The notes under the pieces are model-generated. The model ran no database searches. It worked only from the letters and a program-made list of their open reading frames with translations, and was not told the origin of the DNA. From the NCBI GenBank assembly GCA_017613485.1, contig JAGADS010000217.1:1-14197 (forward strand): a stretch of DNA of 14,197 nt, written 5' to 3'. Shown here in pieces: positions 6,214 through 14,197 of the stretch (positions are counted from its first letter, which is position 1; each line of letters begins with the position of its first letter). A program made the translations under genes and the position numbers. The DNA is from Treponema sp. (lineage in GTDB: Bacteria > Spirochaetota > Spirochaetia > Treponematales > Treponemataceae).

Positions 6214-7350
6214 ATGAATGTAGTTTTAATATACGGCGGAAGATCAGGGGAACATGAGATTTCGATTATCAGCGCTTCATCTGTTGCAAGAAATATCTCT
6301 GACAAGCACAAAATCCATTTGATTTCAATCAGCAAGGACGGAAAATGGTACTGTGAGGATGATTCCCTTTTAAGTGAATTGAAAAACAACAAGGATGCAA
6401 TGCTTTCGATTCACGAGGATGAGGCTAAAAGAGTATCGATAATTCCAGGTGGCGGCAAGGACGGTGCATTTGTATGTAATGGAAAAACAATTCCATGCGA
6501 CATAGCATTTCCTGTTCTTCATGGAACCTACGGAGAGGACGGTACAATACAGGGACTTTTTGAGATGGCGGACGTTCCTTTTGTAGGATGCGGAGTTCTT
6601 GCTTCTTCATCAACAATGGACAAGGATACGACAAAGATTATATGGAACAATGCAGGTCTTCCAGTAGTTCCCGGTGTATGCATTACAAGAGCAGATGTAA
6701 ACGACAGCAAAAGATATGATGCAAAAATCAAAGAGGCAGTCGAAAAACTCAATTTCCCGCTTTTTGTAAAGCCATGTTCAGCAGGCTCTAGTGACGGTGC
6801 AAGCAAGGCAGAGAACGAAAAGGAGCTTTCGTTTGCACTGATGGAGGCATTTGAATGGGACAACAAGGTTTTAATTGAAAAAGCAATTGCAGCACGGGAA
6901 GTTGAATGCTCTGTCATGGGTAACTCAGTTACATTTGATTCATCCAATGAGGCAACATTAATCAAGGCGTATGGTCCCGGAGAAATTGTTCCGCGCCACA
7001 CATTCTATGATTACGATGCAAAGTACAATGATCCCGATGGAGCTGATCTGGTTATCCCTGCAAAACTTGACGCAGATAAAATATCTTACATAAAGGAAAC
7101 TGCAAAAAAGGCATACATGGCTGTCGGGGCTTTAGGTCTTTCAAGAGTTGATTTTTTCATCGACCGTGACACAGGCGACATTTACCTTAACGAAATCAAC
7201 ACGATGCCTGGATTTACAAGCATAAGCATGTTCCCGAAACTATGCGGAAGCGAAGGTGTTGGCTTTACAGAATTGACTGAGATTCTTTTTGAGGAAGGAA
7301 TCGCACAGTACAATGCAAGCCAGAAATTAAGGACAAGCAGGGCAAATTAA
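6214..7350 (+). CDS. ddl: D-alanine--D-alanine ligase
   Basis: Ddl joins two D-alanines with ATP to make the dipeptide later added by MurF. The 378-residue product opens with the family signature IYGGRSGEHEISIISA and has HGTYGEDGTIQGLFE (from 103). It also has the MDKDTTK helix start, FVKPCSAGSSDGASKA (usually VKPANxGSSVGxxK), EVECSVMGN, and FYDYDAKYND of the omega loop. LSRVDFFID and the metal-binding NEINTMPGFT (326-335) complete the ATP-grasp fold. The omega-loop tyrosine and DAKY block fit a D-Ala-D-Ala rather than a D-Ala-D-lactate ligase (inference). AGGAG lies about 8 bases before the ATG. Gaps of 14 bp to murE and murD indicate one operon. No sign of truncation. Confidence 0.95.
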   Translation: MNVVLIYGGRSGEHEISIISASSVARNISDKHKIHLISISKDGKWYCEDDSLLSELKNNKDAMLSIHEDEAKRVSIIPGGGKDGAFVCNGKTIPCDIAFPVLHGTYGEDGTIQGLFEMADVPFVGCGVLASSSTMDKDTTKIIWNNAGLPVVPGVCITRADVNDSKRYDAKIKEAVEKLNFPLFVKPCSAGSSDGASKAENEKELSFALMEAFEWDNKVLIEKAIAAREVECSVMGNSVTFDSSNEATLIKAYGPGEIVPRHTFYDYDAKYNDPDGADLVIPAKLDADKISYIKETAKKAYMAVGALGLSRVDFFIDRDTGDIYLNEINTMPGFTSISMFPKLCGSEGVGFTELTEILFEEGIAQYNASQKLRTSRAN

Positions 7351-7364
7351 AAAAGAGGTTTAAG

Positions 7365-8975
7365 ATGGACTTTCATGTTTATCCGGAAGGATGTGTATTT
7401 AATTCAATCGAGGATATTGCAGGAAAAAAAATCACTGTGATGGGACTTGGACTTAACGGTGGCGGAGAGGCTTGTGTAAAGTTTTTCCTTCAGCACGGAG
7501 CATACGTCACAGTTACCGACATGAAGACAGCAGAGCAGCTTGCCCCCACACTAAAAAGCATTGCACAAGATGAAAGGCTCGACAAATCCAGAATCACTTA
7601 TGTCCTTGGTCAGCACAGAATCGAAGATTTTGAGAACGCAGACTGTGTAATAAAAAATCCCGGAGTAAAAATTCAGGGAAACCAGTATCTTGCAAAGGCA
7701 AAGGCTATCGAAACTGACTTGAGCATTTTTTTGCATTTTACAAAGGCACCGATAATTGCCGTGACAGGAAGCAAGGGAAAAAGCTCTACTGTTAGTGCAA
7801 TCTATAACGGTTTGCTAGGCGCGGGATTTCAGGCATATCTTGGCGGAAACATAACAGTAAGTCCCCTTACATTCCTTGACAAGACCGACGGCACAACTCC
7901 AGTTGTACTTGAACTTTCCAGCTGGCAGCTTGCAGACCTCAGGGGTAGAAAAGCACTCAAGCCGAAAATCTCTATCATAACGCGTATTGTTCCTGACCAT
8001 CAGAACTGGTATGGAGATATGGACAGTTACATTGCGGATAAAACCCTTATCTTTGCAGATCAGGATGAAAATGATTTTACTATTGTGTCAGCAGATGATG
8101 ACGGCTATCTTAAGGAAACAGCAATTCCTGAAATTGGCTGCAAAAGCTGGGGTGATTATTTTGCATCAATGACAAAGGCAAAGGTTCTGCGTTACAGTTC
8201 CAATGTTCTTCAGCATGATCTTTTCGGTGCATTCCTGATGAGGGATGGAGATGAAGTGTGCGGATATGCAAGGCTTCCACAGGAGTTAATGAGTAAGTCA
8301 AGCACTGCCTCTAACATTCAGGAAGAAAAAATCCTCGGAAAACTTTTGGTCCCAGGTCCCCACATGAAAATCAACGCATTAAATGCATCTCTTGTCCTTC
8401 GACTGATGAATGTTGCTCCTGAGCAGTGCATTTCAATTTTATCAGAATGGAAGGGTGTTCCACACAGGCTTGAGCATTTCTATGATGCAGTCGTTCCGTT
8501 CAACAATATAAAGCTTGCCTTTTACAATGATACCTGCGCGACAGTTCCAGAGGCATGTGCGGCTGCGGTGCAGTCATTTGATGACGGTGTTGTCCTGATC
8601 TGCGGAGGCACTGACAAAAACCTTGACTTTACTCCTCTTATCCAGACACTGTCAGGCAATAACGGAAAGAGATTCATACCAAGAAAAATCCTTTTACTTG
8701 AGGGCACTGGAACAGACAAGCTCATTCCACTTTTAGAGGAAGAGAATATTCCTTACAACGGTCCCTATAATTCACTTGGAGCACTGCTGGGAATCCTTAA
8801 GACAGAATTGATTCAGGAAGATGCAGTAAAGACATTCGGATATACAGAAGACGGAGGAGCTATTCCAGTTGTATTCTCTCCGGGTGCAACATCATTCGGA
8901 TTATTTTCCAACGAATTTGAAAGGGGTAATTCTTTTAAGAAAGAAGTGCTTTCGCTATTTGAACAGACACACTAA
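7365..8975 (+). CDS. murD: UDP-MurNAc-L-alanine--D-glutamate ligase (divergent MurD)
   Basis: MurD adds D-glutamate to UDP-MurNAc-L-Ala, the step before MurE. The 536-residue product is clearly longer than the usual 440-460. It has an N-terminal Rossmann segment with GLGLNGGGEA, IKNPGVK, an ATP loop GSKGKSST (135-142), and ELSSWQLADL (usually SSFQL). It continues with VPDHQNWYGDMDSYIADK (from 209, with Lys226 at the carbamylated-lysine position), PHRLEHF, and YNDTCATVPEA (387-397; commonly NDSKATNPEA). GGTDKN and SPGATSFGLFSNEFERGNSF close it, the last being a classic MurD C-terminal block. Extra length lies in the central domain (about 255-320). A GAGG site 7355-7358 precedes the ATG by 6 nt. 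All core motifs remain, so it is probably active; MurC and MurF lack the N-terminal and C-terminal blocks seen here. Confidence 0.92.
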   Translation: MDFHVYPEGCVFNSIEDIAGKKITVMGLGLNGGGEACVKFFLQHGAYVTVTDMKTAEQLAPTLKSIAQDERLDKSRITYVLGQHRIEDFENADCVIKNPGVKIQGNQYLAKAKAIETDLSIFLHFTKAPIIAVTGSKGKSSTVSAIYNGLLGAGFQAYLGGNITVSPLTFLDKTDGTTPVVLELSSWQLADLRGRKALKPKISIITRIVPDHQNWYGDMDSYIADKTLIFADQDENDFTIVSADDDGYLKETAIPEIGCKSWGDYFASMTKAKVLRYSSNVLQHDLFGAFLMRDGDEVCGYARLPQELMSKSSTASNIQEEKILGKLLVPGPHMKINALNASLVLRLMNVAPEQCISILSEWKGVPHRLEHFYDAVVPFNNIKLAFYNDTCATVPEACAAAVQSFDDGVVLICGGTDKNLDFTPLIQTLSGNNGKRFIPRKILLLEGTGTDKLIPLLEEENIPYNGPYNSLGALLGILKTELIQEDAVKTFGYTEDGGAIPVVFSPGATSFGLFSNEFERGNSFKKEVLSLFEQTH

Positions 8976-8981
8976 AAAAAT

Positions 8982-8986
8982 AGAGG
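8982..8986 (+). promoter_or_regulatory. Ribosome-binding site that decides the helicase start
   Basis: AGAGG sits 6 nt before the ATG at 8993. An in-frame TTG at 8987 directly abuts it and would leave no spacer, so the ATG is the better start. The same AGAGGTT context with the same spacing precedes murD. Confidence 0.7.
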
Positions 8987-8992
8987 TTGAAA

Positions 8993-11900
8993 ATGACAGA
9001 AGATCAGGAATTATATCAGGCACTGGTTGCATTAAGGCAGCATATCAAGGACACGGCAGAATCAGAGAGGACACCGTCAGTATGCAGCGACGAGGTATTG
9101 CATGAGATGGCAAGGCTTGTACCTGTAAAGCTTTCTGATTTAGAGAGTATTCCGGGTGTCGGCAAGGCATTCATCGACAATTACGGAGAGCAGTTTCTTC
9201 GAGTCATCAACCGTCACGAAAGGAATGTACAGGGTGGAGGTTTCCTAAAAGTCTCCATCAACAAATCCGTTCTTGAGACACTAAAGGAGCTTGAGAAAAA
9301 ACTTGTAAACATAAACAAAAGAAATCACCTTCTTTACATGCCCAAGATTCAAAGTAAATATGCAGTTGACCTGTTCAATTCTGAATCTGATCCGCGTGAC
9401 ATAATTCTTGGTCCAGGCAAAAAAGTTGAGATATGCAATTCTAAAGATGAGTCATCAATGAAAAAAGTTGTCTCTCTTCTGCGTGCAAACTCCAGAATGC
9501 TTCGTGAAAAAGGACAGAACAATCTTTTTATAGCCTACCCCTTTGTAAAAGGAAAACTAGCAGGTGACGGTTTTGAGGTAAGGGCACCTCTTGCACTGTT
9601 TCCTGTAAACGAAGAAAGGTCTCCGTCAAGCATCAAGCTTTCTCTTGACCGCTCAAGAGATATTCTCTATAACACGACTCTTGTTCTTGCATACTATAAA
9701 ACTGCAAACATAAACAAGGCACTTCCACCAGAGGCACTAGAAGACAACGCACGAGACTCATTCTTTGACAACATCTCCACATTCTTTAAAAACTGCGACC
9801 TTGAGATAACGATTCCAGAAAGCGAGCACGAGCTCCATTCATTCAAGGATTACACGGCAGACACATTCCCGTCTTACAAACCCGGCGAGATGTACCTTGA
9901 CAATACAATTGTACTTGGTAACTTTCCCATTTGCTCTTCTTCAATTCAAAAAGACTTCCAGCAGATTGCAGAAAGCGGAATAATCAACACACTGCTCAAC
10001 GACCTTCTCTCTGATCAGACTGATGATGAAAAGGAAGTTCAGAAAGAAATACCGGTTCAGGAAAACAACATCTGCTACATAAATGACTTGAACAGCTCAC
10101 AGGAAAAAGTCCTGAATCAAATCAACGTGAGCGACGAGCTTGTAATGGAAGGCCCGCCTGGAACAGGTAAATCACAGACAATCACCAGCTTGATTTCACA
10201 GGCGGCACTCTCCGGAAAAACCGTGCTCATGGTATCAGAGAAAAAGACTGCTCTTGATGTCGTATACTCACGTCTTGGAGAACTTTCAAAATATGCCCTG
10301 ATAATCGACGACGTAAACAATAAGAATCTTTTCTACCAGCAGATGACAGACATCGTTCACATGCAGGCAGGAAAAAACACACCCGAAAAATCTTCCGCAA
10401 CAATTTCCGTGGACATTGAAAATCAGCTTGATGCACTTGAGAAAGTTTCCCGCGAATTGTATACGCCTGATTCATTTGAGCTTGAGCCTTACAAGCTTTA
10501 CCTTAAATGCCCGAAAATCAATTTTAATGAAACAGCCAATTTTGAAAGACAAAGGTTCTTTACACAGAATGCAACTGAGGATATCCTTACAGCCACATAC
10601 CCTGTCCTTGCAAAATGCTCCTCCACTTTTTCTGACGAGGACATAGTTGAGCAGACCGATACATTTACATCGCTTAACAAAGCATTTCCCCTTCTCTCAA
10701 AGATGAAGAATAATCTTACTGATTTTGACATCCAGCAGATTATGCTGCACTGGCAGTCCATTAAGCCTCAGATTGATGAATACAATAAGAAGAATGCGAT
10801 TGCAAAACTTTTTACAGGCGGTAAGACAAAAAAAGCCGTAAAGGAATTTGCAGCTTCATATTTTGACACACAGATTCCTCAGAATGCAAAAGCAATAATC
10901 GCAAAGCCTGACGAATTCATAGCAGGTGTTGAGCAATATACAAAATATTATGAGCTTAAGCCGCTTTATGACTCACTTTCCTCAGAGGAAAAATCCTACT
11001 TCACATTCATGCAGAATGTACAGAGGCAGTGTGACAATTCCCTTATGAATGCAAACAAAGAAGTAATGCAGTTCCTTCTTTACAAGCATCTTATGGAATT
11101 TGAGACAAGTCACCGCGATTCGATGATGACAATAAACAATTTTCAGAACATCATCCGTACCGTAAGCAAGGACATTCAGGACAAGACAAAGATTACAAGA
11201 GACAATTTAAAGAGGACTCTTTATCAGAGCATCGGAATGCTCACTGAATCAAAACGCAAGAATGAGATTCTCCGTGCCATTGAATCAAAGCGCAGGATGA
11301 GCGTAAACAAGTTCATAAGCAAATTTGATTTTGAGCTTTTCAAGGGAATCAAGATATGGCTTCTGACACCGGAAGTTGTCTCTGAAATAATTCCACTTCA
11401 AATCGGTGTGTTTGATTTACTGGTATTCGATGAGGCATCTCAGATGTATGTTGAAAAAGGATTACCTTCTATTTTGCGTGCCAAGAAAGTCATCGTTGCA
11501 GGAGACCAGAAACAGCTAAGGCCTTCAAGTCTTGGAACAGGACGCATCTCATTTGACGAGGATGACCTTGATGAAGATGAGGAAATCTCCGCCGCACTTG
11601 AGGAAGAAAGCCTCCTTGATCTTGCAAAATACAGATACGACAATACACTTCTCAATTTCCATTACCGCTCACAGTTCGAGGAGCTTATCGCATTCTCAAA
11701 CTATGCCTTCTACAATGCTCAGCTTTATGTTTCGCCCAATACTTATGAAAACGAGGAAAGGCCTATTCAGGTTCACCGCATGGAAAATGCTGTCTGGGAT
11801 AAGCGCAGGAACATGGAGGAAGCTGTATTTATCATCGGTTTATTAAAGGACATTTTTGCAAACCGCAAGGCAAACGAGACTATCGGAATCATTACATTCA

Positions 11901-12694
11901 ACACAAGCCAGCGTGACTTAATCGAAGACTTGATAGACAAGGAATGTGCACAGGATTCTGACTTTGCAGAGAAAGTCCACACCGAGATGCAGAGGACAAA
12001 AGACGGAGAGGATATCGGTCTCTTTGTAAAGAACATAGAGAACGTTCAGGGTGATGAGAGAGACATAATCATCTTCTCCATCGGATATGCAAAGAACAAG
12101 GAAGGAAAATTCATCCAGAACTTTGGCTGGCTTAATCAGGTTGGAGGAGAAAACCGCCTCAATGTTGCAATAAGCCGTGCAAAGAAACAGGTACATGTCG
12201 TCTCAAGTTTTGACCCGTCAGAGCTGAATGTGCAGAACACAAAGAATCCGGGACCTGCAATACTCAAGAAATATCTTGAATACACACAGGCAGTCAGCAT
12301 GAACAAAAAGGAAGAGGCAAGACGCATCCTTCTTTCACTTTCGTCAGACACCACCGAGAAAACTGTTGATGAATACGAGAACCAGACACAACAGGAATAC
12401 ATTGACTCAATTGCAGACGCACTTTCTCAGGAAGGAATTGAATTCCAGAAGAATGTCGGCATAGGCGGCTACAGCATTGACTTTGCACTCAAGAAAGAAG
12501 GACGTTTTGTTCTTGGACTTGAATGTGACTCACATCTTTACACAAGACCTGACACTTCAAGAAACCGCGACTATCACAGGCAGAAATACCTTGAGTCAAG
12601 AGGCTGGAAGATATTCAGGGTGTGGGCAAGCTCATGGTGGAAGAACCGCGATCAGGAAATGCAGAAGATTTCCGATTTGTATGACAGTCTTTAA
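8993..12694 (+). CDS. HRDC / DUF4011-like / SF1 helicase / PD-(D/E)xK nuclease fusion protein
   Basis: This 1233-residue protein has four parts. Residues 1-72 form an HRDC domain (SDEVLHEMARLVP, SIPGVGKAFIDNYG), a nucleic-acid-binding module. Residues about 95-330 look like a DUF4011-type region (NINKRNHLLYM near 106). The SF1 helicase has GPPGTGKS (387-394), DEAS (813-816), GDQKQLRPSS (837-846), NFHYRSQ (888-894), VQGDERD (1018-1024) and NRLNVAISRAKK (1054-1065), with a long helical insertion between motifs Ia and II. Residues about 1135-1233 form a Vsr/DUF559-like nuclease: GYSIDFAL with Asp1163, GLECD with Glu1177 and Asp1179, then RNRDYHRQKYLESRGWKIFRVW. All core motifs are intact, so ATPase and nuclease activity are predicted. 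The gene follows murD by 17 bp with no terminator. Helicase-Vsr fusions of this kind occur among reported anti-phage proteins, but neighbours here are housekeeping genes, so defence, repair or RNA processing all remain possible. Confidence 0.88.
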   Translation: MTEDQELYQALVALRQHIKDTAESERTPSVCSDEVLHEMARLVPVKLSDLESIPGVGKAFIDNYGEQFLRVINRHERNVQGGGFLKVSINKSVLETLKELEKKLVNINKRNHLLYMPKIQSKYAVDLFNSESDPRDIILGPGKKVEICNSKDESSMKKVVSLLRANSRMLREKGQNNLFIAYPFVKGKLAGDGFEVRAPLALFPVNEERSPSSIKLSLDRSRDILYNTTLVLAYYKTANINKALPPEALEDNARDSFFDNISTFFKNCDLEITIPESEHELHSFKDYTADTFPSYKPGEMYLDNTIVLGNFPICSSSIQKDFQQIAESGIINTLLNDLLSDQTDDEKEVQKEIPVQENNICYINDLNSSQEKVLNQINVSDELVMEGPPGTGKSQTITSLISQAALSGKTVLMVSEKKTALDVVYSRLGELSKYALIIDDVNNKNLFYQQMTDIVHMQAGKNTPEKSSATISVDIENQLDALEKVSRELYTPDSFELEPYKLYLKCPKINFNETANFERQRFFTQNATEDILTATYPVLAKCSSTFSDEDIVEQTDTFTSLNKAFPLLSKMKNNLTDFDIQQIMLHWQSIKPQIDEYNKKNAIAKLFTGGKTKKAVKEFAASYFDTQIPQNAKAIIAKPDEFIAGVEQYTKYYELKPLYDSLSSEEKSYFTFMQNVQRQCDNSLMNANKEVMQFLLYKHLMEFETSHRDSMMTINNFQNIIRTVSKDIQDKTKITRDNLKRTLYQSIGMLTESKRKNEILRAIESKRRMSVNKFISKFDFELFKGIKIWLLTPEVVSEIIPLQIGVFDLLVFDEASQMYVEKGLPSILRAKKVIVAGDQKQLRPSSLGTGRISFDEDDLDEDEEISAALEEESLLDLAKYRYDNTLLNFHYRSQFEELIAFSNYAFYNAQLYVSPNTYENEERPIQVHRMENAVWDKRRNMEEAVFIIGLLKDIFANRKANETIGIITFNTSQRDLIEDLIDKECAQDSDFAEKVHTEMQRTKDGEDIGLFVKNIENVQGDERDIIIFSIGYAKNKEGKFIQNFGWLNQVGGENRLNVAISRAKKQVHVVSSFDPSELNVQNTKNPGPAILKKYLEYTQAVSMNKKEEARRILLSLSSDTTEKTVDEYENQTQQEYIDSIADALSQEGIEFQKNVGIGGYSIDFALKKEGRFVLGLECDSHLYTRPDTSRNRDYHRQKYLESRGWKIFRVWASSWWKNRDQEMQKISDLYDSL

Positions 12695-12695
12695 C

Positions 12696-12724
12696 TTGAA
12701 AAAAAGGCCGTAATGTGCTAAAGT
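12696..12724 (+). promoter_or_regulatory. Predicted purE promoter, likely giving a leaderless mRNA
   Basis: TTGAAA (12696-12701), a 17-bp spacer and TAAAGT (12719-12724; 4 of 6 to TATAAT). It starts one base after the helicase stop codon. The purE ATG at 12731 is seven bases after the -10 box, the predicted +1, and no Shine-Dalgarno sequence precedes it. Read-through from the mur-helicase operon is also possible, because no terminator hairpin was seen. Confidence 0.5.
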
Positions 12725-12730
12725 TCGGAT

Positions 12731-13231
12731 ATGAAGGTTGCAATTTTTTTTGGATCTAAATCCGACAGTCAGACAATGAAAAAGGCCGCCGACGTACTCA
12801 GCGAATTCGGCGTTGAATACAAGGCATTCATTATTTCCGCACACAGGGCAGGAGCACTGCTTGTAAAGACCATTCATCAGATTGAGGATGAAGGTTTTGA
12901 ATGCATCATAGCAGGAGCAGGTTTAAGCGCCGCTCTTCCAGGTGTAATAGCAGGCAATACAGTTCTTCCGGTCGTTGGTGTTCCTCTTGAATGTGTGACC
13001 CCGGGAGTCTCAAACGGACTTGGCGGAATGGATGCGCTTCTTTCTGTGGTTCAGATGCCACCTCAGATTCCAGTTGCAAGCGTAGGCATAAACAATGCAA
13101 AAAATGCCGCATACCTTGCGATAGAAATCCTTGCTGTAAAGTATCCTGAGTTGAGGCAGAAACTTTTGGATTTCAGGAAGAATCTTTCTTTACAGGCAGA
13201 ACAGAACGGCGGAACAGGATATACATTCTAA
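12731..13231 (+). CDS. purE: PurE-type carboxyaminoimidazole ribonucleotide mutase/carboxylase, atypical
   Basis: PurE makes CAIR, the substrate of PurC, either from N5-CAIR (class I, with PurK) or directly from AIR and CO2 (class II). The 166-residue product has FFGSKSDSQTM (6-16), ISAHRAG (35-41; usually SAHRTP), AGAGLSAALPG (61-71), LPVVGVPLE, LLSVVQMPPQIPV and NNAKNAAYLAIEIL. Overall it resembles class I. However, where E. coli has AGAGGAAHLPG this protein has alanine (Ala68) in place of the histidine. It also has a short insertion (CVTPGVSNGLGG) after GVP. The catalytic His of SAHR (His38) is kept. The start is fixed: the phosphate-binding GSxSD lies at residue 8 and an in-frame stop sits at 12719-12721. 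Treponema denticola PurE is reported to be class II; this one does not look like that type. No purK is in the window. Confidence 0.9.
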   Translation: MKVAIFFGSKSDSQTMKKAADVLSEFGVEYKAFIISAHRAGALLVKTIHQIEDEGFECIIAGAGLSAALPGVIAGNTVLPVVGVPLECVTPGVSNGLGGMDALLSVVQMPPQIPVASVGINNAKNAAYLAIEILAVKYPELRQKLLDFRKNLSLQAEQNGGTGYTF

Positions 13232-13247
13232 ACCGGAAGAAATCACT

Positions 13248-14197
13248 ATGGGTTCCACAGAAGAAACATATATCTTTTTTGACATTGAAAGCTCCAACAG
13301 CATCGGTGGAGACGGACACATCTGTTCTTTCGGCTATGTTATATGCGATCAGAATTTTAATGTCATTGAAAAAGAAGATATTGTAATGAATCCGCGCTCA
13401 GAATTTGAACCGGTCTTGTTGGATCCCAGATCAAAATGTCAGCTTGCATACTCAAAAGAGTATTTTTTATCACAGCCTGATTTTTCTTTTTATTATGAGA
13501 GGATCAAGAATCTTCTTACTTCACCCGGCAGAAAAGCAATCGGTTTTGCAGTGGAAAATGACATTGATTTTTTAGTCTGTGCATGCAATCACTTTAACCT
13601 TCCTCAATATGATTTTTCGGCATACGATTCAAGAATGATAGCTGAACGGCTTAACAACATCCATAACGGTCTTTCCTCGTGGCTTAAATTCTATGAAGTC
13701 AAGACAGACAGCCTTACGGCACATAAAAGCTGTGATGATGCCGAGATGACAATGCTGCTTGTCCAGAAAATGTGCCTTACAAAAAAAATGCATATCAAGG
13801 AATTTCTTTCCTCCAATTTTTATGCTTTGCGTTCTGTAAGACAGGACATAGAAAGAAGGTATATCAACACAATAAAAAAGACGGCAGAGGAAAAAATCCG
13901 TGAGCTTTACTACAAGAAAAACCCGACACCCTTGAGCACAAAACTAAGCGGCAGATACAAACTGAATCTTTCTAGAAAAAGAGACTATGATCAAAAAGTT
14001 GATTTTGCAAGATTGATTTACAACAACGGTGGCGTGATTGTTGAGAAAATTGACAGCAACTGTTTTTATGTGATGGAAGATTCAAGAAAAAAAACATCAT
14101 GGATGGAAAACCCGAAATTCAAGAGCGTAAAATTCATAACCGTTTCTGAATTATTCAGGCAGCTTGAAATTGAACCTTGGCCTTTCAAAAAACTGAA
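13248..14197 (+). CDS. DEDDh 3'-5' exonuclease with BRCT-like C-terminus, 3' end missing
   Basis: The frame is open from the ATG at 13248 to the window end, giving 316 residues without a stop. ExoI is FFDIESS (Asp12, Glu14), ExoII is GFAVENDIDFL (Asp105), and ExoIII is AHKSCDDAEMT (His159, Asp164), so the DEDDh catalytic set of DnaQ-like exonucleases is complete. A basic helical linker (about 185-228) follows. Residues about 230-306 resemble a BRCT domain: KLSGRYKLNL, then a helix before NNGGVIVEKID, CFYVMED, and a final VKFITVSELFRQL. Such proteins are usually annotated as DNA polymerase III epsilon-like exonucleases. A repair role is plausible, but it need not be the replicative proofreader. 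A modest GGAAGA (13234-13239) precedes the start, 16 bp after purE, suggesting co-transcription. Confidence 0.85.
   Translation, partial: MGSTEETYIFFDIESSNSIGGDGHICSFGYVICDQNFNVIEKEDIVMNPRSEFEPVLLDPRSKCQLAYSKEYFLSQPDFSFYYERIKNLLTSPGRKAIGFAVENDIDFLVCACNHFNLPQYDFSAYDSRMIAERLNNIHNGLSSWLKFYEVKTDSLTAHKSCDDAEMTMLLVQKMCLTKKMHIKEFLSSNFYALRSVRQDIERRYINTIKKTAEEKIRELYYKKNPTPLSTKLSGRYKLNLSRKRDYDQKVDFARLIYNNGGVIVEKIDSNCFYVMEDSRKKTSWMENPKFKSVKFITVSELFRQLEIEPWPFKKL

Noticed and set aside
8987..8992. TTG start for the helicase, two codons upstream
   Set aside because: It touches the AGAGG site with no spacer; the ATG at 8993 has proper spacing.

Overview
The window looks like chromosomal DNA of a spirochaete, most likely a host-associated or rumen-type Treponema. 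This is inferred from the mix of genes: a LUD-domain protein, a spirochaete-style lipoprotein beside a secreted SH3-like paralogue, and a MurE whose substrate motif is not the meso-diaminopimelate type (treponemes use ornithine). No rRNA, tRNA, CRISPR array, transposase or phage gene was found. The genus is an inference; no database was searched.

Layout. (1) 2-619 is the 3' part of a LUD-domain gene cut by the window edge. (2) 775-2552 is a two-gene operon for exported envelope proteins that share a homologous middle region. (3) 2553-2709, between convergent genes, holds two oppositely oriented palindromes followed by a 19-bp tandem array made of one palindrome arm. (4) purC (minus strand) and nudC (plus strand) diverge from a compact intergenic region where both promoters appear to share one palindromic -35 box. 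(5) murE, ddl and murD form a peptidoglycan-precursor operon. It continues, after a 17-bp gap, into a 1233-residue protein with HRDC, DUF4011-like, SF1 helicase and PD-(D/E)xK nuclease regions. (6) purE has its own predicted promoter, followed 16 bp later by a DEDDh exonuclease gene with a BRCT-like C-terminus that runs off the window.

Functional picture. MurE, Ddl and MurD supply cytoplasmic steps of peptidoglycan precursor synthesis. PurC and PurE catalyse neighbouring steps of de novo purine synthesis but sit about 9 kb apart with separate promoters. NudC acts on NAD(H) or NAD-capped RNA. The helicase-nuclease and the exonuclease-BRCT protein are DNA or RNA processing enzymes of unknown job. 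Their domain make-up recalls defence or repair enzymes, but no defence island is visible here.

The most distinctive signals are three genes (nudC, murE, purE) that lack a Shine-Dalgarno sequence and whose ATG falls at the predicted +1 of a TTGnAA-17-TAnAnT promoter, suggesting leaderless mRNAs; the shared -35 box of the purC/nudC promoters; the helicase-nuclease tied to a cell-wall operon; a PurE lacking a family histidine; and the palindrome-plus-tandem-arm repeat.
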